A stretch of DNA of 64,000 nucleotides from RHLJ01 sp965212165 (GCA_965212165.1 OZ243096.1:558001-622000), one strand, 5' to 3'; shown: positions 7,541 through 17,367, counted from the first letter of the stretch. The notes: generated by a model not told the origin, from the letters alone. A program made the numbers and translations.

Positions 7541-9856
7541 TTATTCTTCGACGGTTAGAATTACTTTGCTTAGATCTTCATCACGAGATGAATTTCCTAC
7601 CATAATTTCAAAATCTCCAGGCTCTACCACATAATCCATTCTTACATTAAAGAATGCTAGAGATTTTTTGTGAATTGGAATAGTAACTGTTTGGGATTCG
7701 CCAGGTTTCAACCATACTTTCTTAAAACCTTTTAACTCTTTTACAGGTCGAGTTACTGAACTGAAGCAATCCCTTATGTATAATTGAACCACTTCAGATC
7801 CTTCACGGTCTCCTGTATTACTCACATCGACAGAAACTGAAGTTGTTCCATCTTTGGTAATGGTTTTATCAGCTAGTTTTAGGTTTGAAAACTCAAATGC
7901 AGTATAACTTAAACCGTACCCAAATGTGAAAAGAGGTTTAGCATCATCAAATAGAAATCCTCGACGTGCAGAAGGACGGTGATTATAATAAATAGGTAAC
8001 TGACCAACAGATTTTGGAATCGAAATTGGAAGTTTTCCTCCTGGATTTACATTACCAAAAATTACGTCTGCTAGAGCATTTCCCCCTTCTTGGCCGAGGT
8101 ACCAACATTCTAAAATTCCGTCAACTTTTTCAGCAACATTATTAATACTAAGTGGGCGACCATTTACTACACATGCGATTACTGGTTTTCCCATTGCTAC
8201 CATGGCATCGATTAATTCATCTTGTTCACCAACTAGATTTAACTCTGTTCGGTCTCCCATATGATTTCTAGCCCAAGACTCTCTCGAAGTTTGGTCATTA
8301 CCTCCGATAGCAACTATAATTACATCTGCATCTTCAACATCTTCTATTGCTAGAGCTATTAATTTTCGGTTTTCTTCTGGGGATGGAATAACAACTGCAT
8401 CTTCTTCCCAACGTCCACCAACAGTAATTTTACAGCCTTCACTATAAATTACTTCAATATTATTAGCATCTGCTTTAGCTTTAATTCCTTCAAGAATGGT
8501 GATATTTGTTTTTGGAGAACCACTATAACCACCAAGTAAACTTCGGGTTGCATTAGGGCCAACAACTGCAACTGTTTTAGTTTTTGATGCCTCGAGAGGT
8601 AGTAAATTTCCCTCGTTCTTTAGAAGGGTAATAGTTTCTTGAGCTGCTTTTAGTGCTAGTTTTTTGTTCTTTTCAGAACCAGAAATCTTCTCTGCTTCAT
8701 CTGGATCAAGGAACGGATCATCAAATAGGCCCATCTTAAATTTCCAGTAAAGCATAGGACCTACTAAATCATCGAGCATCTTTTCTGTAAGCTTTCCTTC
8801 TTTTATTAATTCAACAGTATGTAAATAACAATCTGGTTCTGGCAGTTCTATATTTACCCCAGCTTTAATTGCTAATTCTGCGGCATGTTTTTTGTTCTTT
8901 GCTACAAAGTGTCCATGTGTTGCTTCTCTGTCAAAAAGCTCTAAAACGGCGTAATAATCTGAAACTACAAACCCCTTGAATCCCCATTCATCACGTAGAA
9001 CATCATTTAATAACCACTCATTTGCGTGTGAAGGAACACCATCAATTTCATTATATGAAGCCATTACACTAATTACATTAGCTTCATCAATTGCTTCCTT
9101 AAAAGGCATTAAAAATGTTTCTCGTAGAATCCTTTCAGAAATATTAACAGGACCACAATTCATTCCTGATTCAGGTTCGCCGTGTGCAGCAAAATGCTTC
9201 AAAGTTGCCATCACATGCTTCTTATTATTAAACTCAGCATCTCCTTGAAACCCTTTAACAGCAGCAACACCTAATTGTGAAACAAGAAATGGATCTTCCC
9301 CAAAAGTTTCCTCTACACGTCCCCATCTGGGATCGCGTGCTACATCAACAACAGGAGTTAATGCTTGATGACCACCGCGAACTCGTGTTTCTTCAGCAGT
9401 CATCGCATACAATTTTTCAACTAGTTCAGGATTAAATGTTCCACCAAGTCCAATGGGTTGAGGAAAACTTGTTGCCCATTTAGATGCTAAGCCATGTAAA
9501 CATTCTTCATGAAAAACGACTGGTATTCCAAGCCTACTATTTTCTATAAAAAACTTCTGGATTGCGTTTGTCAATTCTACAGTTTGACGTGCATTAAAAC
9601 CTGCCTCATGACTTGCTTCCTCATCTTTCCCGGCATCACTTGGTCGACCAACTTGTCCAATTCCATTGCCATGAGCGTATGCTTTTTTAGCCTTTTCTAG
9701 ATCAAAATTTCCATTTTCATCGATTAAGGTTTCTTTCTTGTCGTTCCAAACGCCCATCATTTGAGCGGCTTTTTCATCAAGAGTCATTCTTGAAAGTAAA
9801 TCAGCTACCCGTTCTTCTGGAGACCTTGATGCGTCTTTATAAACTACGTTTTCCAA
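7541..9856 (-). CDS. GH3 beta-xylosidase/beta-glucosidase, cytoplasmic
   Basis: A 771-residue family GH3 exo-enzyme releasing terminal sugars from oligosaccharides, most likely xylose from xylooligomers. The (beta/alpha)8 domain carries DPRWGRVEETFGEDP (175-189), KHFAAHG (220-226) and nucleophile Asp300 in VVSD. The alpha/beta sandwich domain follows, and residues about 660-770 form a fibronectin-III-like domain. No signal peptide is visible, so it acts in the cytoplasm. The start is a TTG with AGGA nine bases upstream; family members begin at the same point, and the first internal Met would remove conserved residues. It sits between the GH10 lipoprotein gene and the transporter gene. Specificity between xyloside and glucoside is inferred from the operon. 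Confidence 0.94.
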   Translation of the reverse strand: MENVVYKDASRSPEERVADLLSRMTLDEKAAQMMGVWNDKKETLIDENGNFDLEKAKKAYAHGNGIGQVGRPSDAGKDEEASHEAGFNARQTVELTNAIQKFFIENSRLGIPVVFHEECLHGLASKWATSFPQPIGLGGTFNPELVEKLYAMTAEETRVRGGHQALTPVVDVARDPRWGRVEETFGEDPFLVSQLGVAAVKGFQGDAEFNNKKHVMATLKHFAAHGEPESGMNCGPVNISERILRETFLMPFKEAIDEANVISVMASYNEIDGVPSHANEWLLNDVLRDEWGFKGFVVSDYYAVLELFDREATHGHFVAKNKKHAAELAIKAGVNIELPEPDCYLHTVELIKEGKLTEKMLDDLVGPMLYWKFKMGLFDDPFLDPDEAEKISGSEKNKKLALKAAQETITLLKNEGNLLPLEASKTKTVAVVGPNATRSLLGGYSGSPKTNITILEGIKAKADANNIEVIYSEGCKITVGGRWEEDAVVIPSPEENRKLIALAIEDVEDADVIIVAIGGNDQTSRESWARNHMGDRTELNLVGEQDELIDAMVAMGKPVIACVVNGRPLSINNVAEKVDGILECWYLGQEGGNALADVIFGNVNPGGKLPISIPKSVGQLPIYYNHRPSARRGFLFDDAKPLFTFGYGLSYTAFEFSNLKLADKTITKDGTTSVSVDVSNTGDREGSEVVQLYIRDCFSSVTRPVKELKGFKKVWLKPGESQTVTIPIHKKSLAFFNVRMDYVVEPGDFEIMVGNSSRDEDLSKVILTVEE

Positions 9857-9889
9857 TGCTTATCCTACTTAATTCTATTAGTTCTTTTC

Positions 9890-11014
9890 CTATTTATTTA
9901 AAGGTAATTCCATTAATACCCTTACAACTTCTTTTTCCTTTCCTTCACGGTCAAAAAGCAATGGGTAATTTGTTCTACCAGATACTGGCCATCCATTTTT
10001 CCAAGAATCACCATCAGTAACTCCCCAAGTTGTGACACGGTTTATCTTATCTGAATGTCTTAAATACACTTCAAAATATTCAGTAAATCGATCTATTTGC
10101 GCTTGCTTAATTGAATCGGGCATTCCCTCTGTATAAGGATTAAGTTCTTCTCGTAATTCAGCACGCATACTAATATCCGCACCCATGTATTCAAAAGCTG
10201 GTGGCAATACATCAACATCTAATTCAGTAATGGCGACTAATCCAAGTTCTTTGAACTTAATTATACTTGCTTCAACTTCGTCGGGTGTCGGACCTTCTAA
10301 TCCATAATGACCTTGCATTCCTATTCCTGATACTTTTATCCCATTATCCTGAATTTCTTTAACTACACGAACTGCTCCATCTGCTTTTTCAGGATTAAAC
10401 ATGTTGTAATCATTATAGTACAGCTCCGCTCCTGGGTCAGCGGCTTGCGCATATTCAAATGCTTTTTCAATAAAATCTGGGCCAATAATTGTATACCATT
10501 TTGATTCACGCAAGCTTCCATCTTCGTTCAATGCTTCGTTAACAACATCCCAACCATTAATTCTACCTTTATAACGAGTAACGATGGTTGTAATGTGATC
10601 TTTCATTCTCTCTAATAGAGCGTCACGAGAAATTTCATTTCCATTCTCATCTTCAAAAACCCAATTAGGTGTTTGGCTATGCCATACTAATACATGGCCA
10701 ACAATGAACATATTGTTAGCTTCACCAAACTCAACAAAAGCATCTGATTCTACAAAGTTATACTCGCCCGGTCTTGGATGAATTTTTTCCCATTTGAGAT
10801 CATTCTCTGGTGAAATTGAATTGAAATGTTTTTCAACTATAGGAATCCCACGTTCATCTGAGCCGGTATACTGACTTGTATTAAGAGCCGCGCCGATATA
10901 AAAGTGTTGTTTATATGATTCCTTAAGAGTTGCAATACTTGTATCAGATTTTTGTTCTGAATTACATCCTATTGCAGAACCAATTATAAAAATTGTAAGC
11001 AGTATTTTTTTCAT
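9890..11014 (-). CDS. GH10 endo-1,4-beta-xylanase, lipoprotein
   Basis: A 374-residue single-domain GH10 xylanase. The leader ends in the lipobox SAIGC, with Cys17 as the lipid-modified residue, so it is probably anchored in a membrane facing the periplasm or cell surface. The barrel begins at about 33. It has acid/base Glu160 in WDVVNE, nucleophile Glu264 in AITELDVD, plus the NDLKW and HVLVWH blocks and the subsite residues of GH10. It would shorten xylan fragments released by the larger secreted GH10 enzyme. It lies 20 bases after the GH67 gene and 33 bases before GH3. It lacks the binding modules and secretion tail of the other GH10 protein, so the two are not recent copies. Confidence 0.96.
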   Translation of the reverse strand: MKKILLTIFIIGSAIGCNSEQKSDTSIATLKESYKQHFYIGAALNTSQYTGSDERGIPIVEKHFNSISPENDLKWEKIHPRPGEYNFVESDAFVEFGEANNMFIVGHVLVWHSQTPNWVFEDENGNEISRDALLERMKDHITTIVTRYKGRINGWDVVNEALNEDGSLRESKWYTIIGPDFIEKAFEYAQAADPGAELYYNDYNMFNPEKADGAVRVVKEIQDNGIKVSGIGMQGHYGLEGPTPDEVEASIIKFKELGLVAITELDVDVLPPAFEYMGADISMRAELREELNPYTEGMPDSIKQAQIDRFTEYFEVYLRHSDKINRVTTWGVTDGDSWKNGWPVSGRTNYPLLFDREGKEKEVVRVLMELPLNK

Positions 11015-11034
11015 TTATTTATCCCCATTCAATG

Positions 11035-13233
11035 TTAATCGTTATATCGCGGATCGGGCACATAAGTACTTTTTTCTAACGAGATATAGTATTCTAGATC
11101 ATGTTCTGGTTTTTCCAATCCATAAGGGATTGGCTGTTCTGAAAATGTTTGAAAGTATAGAACGCATGAGTTTCTCCAACGAACTGCATCACGTTCTTGT
11201 ATTTTTAGTAATGCTTTTACATGCTCATATCTTTGTACATCAATAAGAGGTTGAATTGAATCCCATTCTTTCTGGATCCATCTAACTTGCTCTACACCTT
11301 CATAATATTTGTAGACCAATTCTTCCCAAAGTGTGTTTCCTGATTCCATTTCATGATTCCACGAAACATGGTGAAACCATAATAAGTAGTCTTCTGGAGT
11401 AGTCTCAATATCTCTGAACATTGATTCTACTTCATCATGATATTGTTCCACAGCATTTGAACCTGTTTCAGTTCGATTGAAGCCAATCCCTTTTTTATCT
11501 GCTTTATGGTAATAAACAGCCGTCCAATCTGGTCTAGGTAGATTTTCAGTCCATGGCGCTGGGCCATAATGGTGACCTTGAGCATACAGATGCGTTAAAC
11601 CGAGTGGCATTCTATAATTTACTCCCGCCTCGCGCGATTCCATCATTATTTCACCAACTGGGTCTAAAAATTTTGGATTATTAGTGAATGTCATACGCAT
11701 CCATTCATCAGCAATTTCATCCGCTCCAAGTGTAAAGTCCCATGCTAGTCGACCAAAAGCATACCAACTTGATTGTACAAAAGGATGTCCTGTCCAGTTT
11801 CTACTATTTCCAAGATTTACTACACCAGCCATTCCTGTGTAATCATATTCAAATACATTTCCAGAAATTACTTCTCCAACTGTTGAACCTTTTCCTTTAG
11901 CATAAGTGTCATTATCAAGTGCTTCTTCAAAAAGAGTTCCTTGATAAGCCAAATGTTTATCAAATCCGAAATACTCTTGAGTGATTTGAACTTCAAGCAT
12001 TGAATTCGTATTTGGAAGAGCTCCAAATAATGGAGAAAATGGCTCACGTGGCTGAAAGTCTATAGGACCATTTTTTACTTGAAGAATTACATTTTCATTG
12101 AACCTTCCATCCAATGGTTTGAATTCATCATATGCTTCTCGAAATCGGTCTTTTTGTTCAGGACTGTAAACAAATGCTCTCCAGATTACAACACCTCCAT
12201 GTGGCTGAACAGCTTCAGCTAGTACATTTGCTCCTTCAGCATGATTACGGTTATATGCAAAAGGTCCCGGTTCGCCTTCTGAATCAGCCTTCACCAAAAA
12301 CCCTCCGAAATCTGGAATCATCTCATAAATTTGAGATGCCTTCTCTTTCCACCATTGGCGAACATTAGGATCTAGAGGATCTGCTGTTTCCAAACCTCCA
12401 ACATGGATTGGAGCTTGATAGTTGATAGAAATAAATGTCTTAATTCCATAAGGTCTTAAAGCTCCAGCAATAGTAACCAGTTTTTCTAAAAACTGATCTG
12501 TTAGCATATCAGGATTTGCATTTACATTATTAACTGACATCGCATTTATTCCAATCGATGAATTCAACCGGGCATAGTCTTTATATCTTGGATTATTATA
12601 CTCAGGTAATGAGCCCCATTCCCAAATGGATAACCCTGCATATCCACGCTCAACTAAGCGACTAAGGTTATCCCAATGGTTTAACATTCTGTATTGAACT
12701 TTTGGGGTAGATTGGATATCAATATTTGAAATATCAGATTGTATTTGAAGTTCTCTTAGAAAAGCGAATGTTCCATACAGTAATCCTATGTCAGTATTAG
12801 CCGAAATAATAATTGTTTCAGAACCTGATACATCCACTTTTTTAATGATATAACCTTCATTCCCAATATCTTCTAGTGTAGATGTTGAAATTAGACGCGT
12901 TATTACATGCGAGCTTGTTGGCGTTCCAATTAATAAAGCGCCATCTCTTTGAACATTGTTAGTTCGATTATAACTAACTCCTAATAGACCCGGTATTGCA
13001 TATGATAGCTCTTCAGAAATTGCATCAACTGTTGCTGAACTACCAGTTAGTATAACAGAGTTTAAGTTAGACCGATATTGTTCTATTCTATCTTGATCAT
13101 CCACTAATTCATATCTCAGCCAAGCTTCATAACCATCTTCATTGAATTGGAATGCAAATAAGGAATCTGACCCCCACATGAATATTAGTAGTAGTATAAA
13201 ACCTGAAAAGTGTTTATTTCTATAGATCATCAT
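11035..13233 (-). CDS. aguA: GH67 alpha-glucuronidase, exported
   Basis: A 732-residue GH67 enzyme that removes 4-O-methyl-glucuronic acid from the non-reducing end of xylooligosaccharides. Residues 1-27 look like a signal peptide (ending SLFAF), so the enzyme is exported. An N-terminal GlcNAcase-like domain (about 30-170) precedes the catalytic barrel. Candidate acid Glu319 (KADSEG) and bases Asp392 and Glu420 have spacings of 73 and 28 residues, the spacing known for characterised family members. A hairpin of eight base pairs separates it from xylA upstream. Either of two adjacent ATGs could be the start. Confidence 0.95.
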   Translation of the reverse strand: MMIYRNKHFSGFILLLIFMWGSDSLFAFQFNEDGYEAWLRYELVDDQDRIEQYRSNLNSVILTGSSATVDAISEELSYAIPGLLGVSYNRTNNVQRDGALLIGTPTSSHVITRLISTSTLEDIGNEGYIIKKVDVSGSETIIISANTDIGLLYGTFAFLRELQIQSDISNIDIQSTPKVQYRMLNHWDNLSRLVERGYAGLSIWEWGSLPEYNNPRYKDYARLNSSIGINAMSVNNVNANPDMLTDQFLEKLVTIAGALRPYGIKTFISINYQAPIHVGGLETADPLDPNVRQWWKEKASQIYEMIPDFGGFLVKADSEGEPGPFAYNRNHAEGANVLAEAVQPHGGVVIWRAFVYSPEQKDRFREAYDEFKPLDGRFNENVILQVKNGPIDFQPREPFSPLFGALPNTNSMLEVQITQEYFGFDKHLAYQGTLFEEALDNDTYAKGKGSTVGEVISGNVFEYDYTGMAGVVNLGNSRNWTGHPFVQSSWYAFGRLAWDFTLGADEIADEWMRMTFTNNPKFLDPVGEIMMESREAGVNYRMPLGLTHLYAQGHHYGPAPWTENLPRPDWTAVYYHKADKKGIGFNRTETGSNAVEQYHDEVESMFRDIETTPEDYLLWFHHVSWNHEMESGNTLWEELVYKYYEGVEQVRWIQKEWDSIQPLIDVQRYEHVKALLKIQERDAVRWRNSCVLYFQTFSEQPIPYGLEKPEHDLEYYISLEKSTYVPDPRYND

Positions 13234-13242
13234 TCATCAAAA

Positions 13243-13267
13243 CCCCCGCAAAAAGTAACTTGCGAGG
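13243..13267 (-). other. G+C-rich hairpin between xylA and GH67
   Basis: On the minus strand CCTCGCAA pairs with TTGCGGGG (one G-U) around an eight-base loop, followed by GGTTTTG. The stem starts 7 bases after the xylA stop codon and ends 10 bases before the GH67 start. It may be a leaky terminator or a 3' stabiliser that sets xylB/xylA apart from the hydrolase genes. Confidence 0.55.
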
Positions 13268-13273
13268 ATATAA

Positions 13274-14602
13274 TTAGATATACTGGTTTATGATATTCTC
13301 AAATAGTTCTTGCTTACCACTTTTTTGTTCGATCTCTTGATTCACTTTAGCGTGATTATATAGATCTTCAAAAGAAAGATTTCCAGCTTCAAAGTCTGCT
13401 CCTTTACCAGAGTCGAATGAGCTATATCTCTCTTTGCGAAGTGATTGATAAGATGATTTTGTGAGGATAGCATCTGCAGCCATCAGAGAACGAGCAAAAA
13501 CATCCATTCCACCAATGTGAGCATGAAATAGATCCACTAGATCGGTTGAATTACGACGAGTCTTTGCATCAAAGTTGATGCCACCACCTTGTATTCCTCC
13601 TGATTGTAAAATAACAAGCATTGCTTGAGTGATTTCAAAAACATCGACAGGAAATTGATCTGTATCCCATCCATTTTGATAATCGCCACGATTAGCATCT
13701 ATACTACCTAAAAGACCATTATCAGCTGCAACTTGGAGCTCATGCTCAAAAGTATGTTGCGCTAATGTCGCATGATTTACTTCAATATTTAGCTTGAAAT
13801 CATCCATCAAATCATATTTGGTCAAAAAGCCAAGTACGGTTGCTGAATCAAAATCGTATTGATGCTTTGAAGGCTCCATTGGCTTTGGTTCTATAAAGAA
13901 TGTTCCTGTAAAACCTTGAGCTCTAGCATAGTCTTTTGCCATATGAAGGAATTTTGCAAAATGATCAACTTCGCGCCCCATTTGAGTATTCAATAATGAC
14001 ATATAGCCTTCACGACCACCCCAGAATACGTAGTTTTCACCACCTAATTTAATGGTTGCATCCAAAGCATTTTTAACCTGAGCACCTGCAAAAGCCAAAA
14101 CATCAAATTCTGGATTTGTAGCTGCACCATTCATATAGCGAGGATTACTAAAACAATTAGCGGTTCCCCAGAGTAGTTTAACACCCGATTCAGTTTGTTT
14201 TTCCTTTGCGTAGTCAGTGATAAAGTCTAGTCTTTTTTCCGATTCTTCTAGTGTGTCTCCTTCACCAATCAAATCAAAGTCATGGAAACAGTAATATGGA
14301 ACTCCAAGTTTTGTAATAAACTCAAATGCAGCATCCATTTTATCTTTTGCATTTTGATATGGGTCACTATTTATAGCCCACGGAAATTCTTTAGTACCTG
14401 GTCCAAATGGATCTCCACCTGTTCCAGTTAGTGTATGCCAATAAGCCACAGCAAATTTAAAGTGGTCTTTCATTGTTTTACCTGCTACAACTTGGGTCTC
14501 ATCGTAGTACTTAAATGCTAATGGGTTATCGGACTCTTTACCTTCAAATTTAATTTGGCCAACACCTTTAAAATATTCTTTATCTCCAATCAGTGGTTTC
14601 AT
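13274..14602 (-). CDS. xylA: Xylose isomerase
   Basis: A 442-residue xylose isomerase converting D-xylose to D-xylulose in the cytoplasm with two divalent metals. Diagnostic segments are YYCFHDFDLIGEG with catalytic His107, YVFWGGREGY, FIEPKPMEPSKHQYD (metal and substrate ligands) and NFDAKTRRNS. The length fits the long (class II) form. It is second in the operon, 28 bases after xylB, so isomerisation and phosphorylation are made together and feed the pentose phosphate pathway. No odd residues were noticed. Confidence 0.98.
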   Translation of the reverse strand: MKPLIGDKEYFKGVGQIKFEGKESDNPLAFKYYDETQVVAGKTMKDHFKFAVAYWHTLTGTGGDPFGPGTKEFPWAINSDPYQNAKDKMDAAFEFITKLGVPYYCFHDFDLIGEGDTLEESEKRLDFITDYAKEKQTESGVKLLWGTANCFSNPRYMNGAATNPEFDVLAFAGAQVKNALDATIKLGGENYVFWGGREGYMSLLNTQMGREVDHFAKFLHMAKDYARAQGFTGTFFIEPKPMEPSKHQYDFDSATVLGFLTKYDLMDDFKLNIEVNHATLAQHTFEHELQVAADNGLLGSIDANRGDYQNGWDTDQFPVDVFEITQAMLVILQSGGIQGGGINFDAKTRRNSTDLVDLFHAHIGGMDVFARSLMAADAILTKSSYQSLRKERYSSFDSGKGADFEAGNLSFEDLYNHAKVNQEIEQKSGKQELFENIINQYI

Positions 14603-14630
14603 AGTACTTTCAGTTTTTAAGGAAATATCC

Positions 14631-16133
14631 TTATTTGTTTATGTTAAATGAGTGTTTCTCGATCTCGTCTTGCCATTCTACAAACAGTGTTTTGTATTTA
14701 GCTACTAGTTCGGGATCTGGTTCTATTACTGCGATTTGTTCTAGGCTTTCAAATGCCTCTTCAGGAGTAGTATAAAATCCATCACCTAATGCCGCTCCCC
14801 TCGCAGCACCTGCTGCTCCATCAGTATTGTATAGTTCAAGAGGTAGGCCAGTAACATTTACAAATATCTCTCTGAATGACTTACTTAGAAAAAGGTTTGC
14901 ATGACCGGCTCTAATCGTTTTTTGCTCGATTCCTAAATCCTTTAACATTTCAAAACCGAGATTAAGAGCATAGACTATACCTTCAACAGAAGCTCTTAAT
15001 AAATGACTTGTATGATGTCGGTTGAAGTCCATATTTAATAAATGAGAACCAATCAGTTTATTCTCAAAAATACGTTCTGCTCCATTTCCAAAAGGAAGGC
15101 ATATTAAGCCTTCTGATCCTGGGCTAACTGAGTCAACCATTTCATTCATATGTATATAATCGATATTCCCATTTCCAGTATTTAATATTCTTCGAAGCCA
15201 GTTATAGAGAATACCAGTACCATTAATACAAATTAGAATCCCATTTCTTGGGGATTCGTGGGTATTATTTACATGAAGAAATGTATTTATTCTAGATTTT
15301 TTGTCGAAAGCATTCTTATCTGTTACCGCGTAAATCACTCCTGACGTTCCCGCTGTAGATGCGGTTTCTCCAGGTTTCAGTACATTTAATGAAAAAGCGT
15401 TATTTGGTTGATCACCACCACGGTATGTTATTGCAACATTATTACTAAGACCAAGCTTATCTGCTACACTTTGTTGAACAGTTAGATTCGCTCCTATTGC
15501 TGGTACAATTTCTGGTATCAGATCCTTAGATATACCATATTCATCTAGTACTTGATCACTGACTTTTTGATTTTTAAAGTCCCAAAATATTCCTTCAGAT
15601 AATCCTGTTTCTGTGGTTGTAGGCTTTCCACAAAATCGCATCGCGATATAATCACCTGGAAGCATAAATTTGTATGCTTTACTATAAATATCAGGTTCAT
15701 TCTGTTTTACCCAAGCAAGTTTTGAAGCAGTAAAATTTCCAGGTGAATTCAATAAATGAGGCAAACAGTAGCTTTCTCCAATAGACTGAAATGCTTTATT
15801 TCCAATCTCAACAGCTCTACTATCACACCAAATTATTGATGCTCTTAATACTTCTAATTTACTGTCTACCAATACCAGTCCGTGCATTTGATATGAAATA
15901 CCAATGGCTTGGATATCTTTTGTGTTTATTCCATAATTTTTTATAAGAAGAGCATATGCCTCAAGAAAATTACTCCACCACATATTAGGATCCTGCTCTG
16001 CCCAACCTTGTTGTGGAGCGTCTATAGCTAGTTCTTCTTTTGGATAAGAGATTGAATGAAGTATCGTGCCTTTCTTTGCATCAAAGAGAGATAATTTTAT
16101 TGATGAACTTCCTAAATCGATGCCTAAGTACAT
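14631..16133 (-). CDS. xylB: Xylulokinase
   Basis: A 500-residue FGGY-family carbohydrate kinase that phosphorylates D-xylulose to xylulose-5-phosphate with ATP. The N-terminal phosphate-binding loop reads YLGIDLGSSSIKLSLFD; QGWAEQDP, YQMHGLVLVD and the second-domain block GGDQPNNAF fit the family, and AGTSGVIYAV and GHANLFLS belong to the second lobe. It is the first gene of the xylan-use operon, with a leader of about 150 bases after two operator-like sites, so it is probably under XylR control. The neighbouring xylose isomerase makes xylulose the most likely substrate among FGGY kinases. Confidence 0.96.
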   Translation of the reverse strand: MYLGIDLGSSSIKLSLFDAKKGTILHSISYPKEELAIDAPQQGWAEQDPNMWWSNFLEAYALLIKNYGINTKDIQAIGISYQMHGLVLVDSKLEVLRASIIWCDSRAVEIGNKAFQSIGESYCLPHLLNSPGNFTASKLAWVKQNEPDIYSKAYKFMLPGDYIAMRFCGKPTTTETGLSEGIFWDFKNQKVSDQVLDEYGISKDLIPEIVPAIGANLTVQQSVADKLGLSNNVAITYRGGDQPNNAFSLNVLKPGETASTAGTSGVIYAVTDKNAFDKKSRINTFLHVNNTHESPRNGILICINGTGILYNWLRRILNTGNGNIDYIHMNEMVDSVSPGSEGLICLPFGNGAERIFENKLIGSHLLNMDFNRHHTSHLLRASVEGIVYALNLGFEMLKDLGIEQKTIRAGHANLFLSKSFREIFVNVTGLPLELYNTDGAAGAARGAALGDGFYTTPEEAFESLEQIAVIEPDPELVAKYKTLFVEWQDEIEKHSFNINK

Positions 16134-16287
16134 AATCCGCTATTTATTTTCGTATCCGTAACTTTTTCGGATGTTTTAATATGAATCTAGCCTAATAAAT
16201 AATTTTAAGAGTAGAACCCACATTCAAGAATCTCTGATATTAAGACCCCATCAAGTATATTTAAATAGGGAGAAAAAAGAAACACTA

Positions 16288-16327
16288 TTGGGCAAATTTT
16301 TCCTAATATAGATAAATTTTTGCTCAA
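16288..16327. promoter_or_regulatory. Operator region upstream of the xyl operon
   Basis: Two XylR-type sites lie back to back between the regulator stop codon and xylB. The first is TTGGGCAAATTTTTCCTAA (16288-16306), with a good left half. The second has the good right half TTTGCTCAA (16319-16327) and a poor left half. Together they could bind a dimer pair ahead of xylB. Confidence 0.6.
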
Positions 16328-16332
16328 CCTAT

Positions 16333-17331
16333 CTAACTTGACTCTCTAACCTTTAAAGTTACCGGAACCAAGCTCACAATACCTTGATGTTCATCGGGTT
16401 TTCCGATTCTCGACATTAAATTCTCAATGGTATTTAGAGCAAGACGGGTATAATCGGTGTGTACAGAAGTAATTTTAGGGTAATGGTTTTCACAAATAGG
16501 AAGATTGTCATACCCAACAATTGCTACATCTTTTGGAAACTCATAGCCATATCTCTTTGCCGTTTCCATAAACCCAACTGCCATAGCATCATTTGTAGCA
16601 AAAATAGCTTCTGGTTTTTCTGATTGTTTTCGGAAATTTTCAAAAGCTTTTGTGCCAGACTCAAGAGTATAATCACCTCGATATTGCCATATAAGATTTT
16701 TTTTGGCTATATGAGTTATATAATCATTAAATCCATTTGAACGAAATCTAGACTCGGGCATTTGAGCTGGTCCTTCGATAATACCAACCTTTTCATACCC
16801 TTTCGACTGAAAATGCTTAGCCACTAATGTAGCTCCTTGATAGGCATCAAAAGTAACAGTGTCTACAACAGAGTTATCAATATTCGAGCAAGATATAATT
16901 GGGAAATCATTAGGTGTTGAGTGCAGAATGTGATTGTATTCCTCCTCGTTTAGTTCGGGTGCAAATAGTATGGCTGCTCGATATCCTAAGGAACGTAGTT
17001 GCTCAATTAATTTTGGTACAGACTTAACATCATGATCAACTCCAAATATACTTAGCATCATACCTTTCTGATGTGCTGCCTTTATAAAACCTAAAGCAAA
17101 GGATGAGTAAAATTCACCTTCTCTAAATTGAGTTATTAATGCTATATATGGAGGTTGATTTTTGGGTATCGCCCTTCTATTTATGGGTAGTGGATATCCA
17201 AATTCATGCGCACTAGCTAGTATTTTTTTTCGATTCTCTTCAGAAATTCTACCTTCGCCTCTTATTGCTCTGGAAATTGTAGAAACTGAAAACCCTGTTG
17301 CTTCAGAGATATCTTTGAGCGTAACCTTCAT
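16333..17331 (-). CDS. xylR: LacI/GalR-family regulator of xylan use
   Basis: A 332-residue transcription regulator. Residues 1-48 are a LacI-type helix-turn-helix and hinge helix (VTLKDISEATGFSVSTISRA, then RISEENRKKIL); about 60-330 is a periplasmic-binding-protein-like effector domain, with EGPAQMPESRFR and FATNDAMAVGF blocks. The ATG at 17331 is chosen because LacI proteins begin a few residues before the helix-turn-helix; a TTG at 17370 would add 13 residues that overlap the operator. That operator, 17 bases upstream of the ATG, suggests autoregulation. The effector is probably xylose or a xylooligosaccharide, by context. The symbol is used for the inferred role; it is unrelated to the E. 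coli XylR family. Confidence 0.9.
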   Translation of the reverse strand: MKVTLKDISEATGFSVSTISRAIRGEGRISEENRKKILASAHEFGYPLPINRRAIPKNQPPYIALITQFREGEFYSSFALGFIKAAHQKGMMLSIFGVDHDVKSVPKLIEQLRSLGYRAAILFAPELNEEEYNHILHSTPNDFPIISCSNIDNSVVDTVTFDAYQGATLVAKHFQSKGYEKVGIIEGPAQMPESRFRSNGFNDYITHIAKKNLIWQYRGDYTLESGTKAFENFRKQSEKPEAIFATNDAMAVGFMETAKRYGYEFPKDVAIVGYDNLPICENHYPKITSVHTDYTRLALNTIENLMSRIGKPDEHQGIVSLVPVTLKVRESS

Positions 17332-17348
17332 CAAACCTTGTGTTAATT

Positions 17349-17367
17349 TTGAGCAAATTTTGCACAA
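17349..17367. promoter_or_regulatory. XylR autoregulatory operator
   Basis: TTGAGCAAATTTTGCACAA is nearly a perfect palindrome around one central base (only the pair at position 4/16 breaks it). It resembles the sites at 4797 and 16288 and lies just upstream of the LacI-type gene, as expected for autoregulation. Confidence 0.7.
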
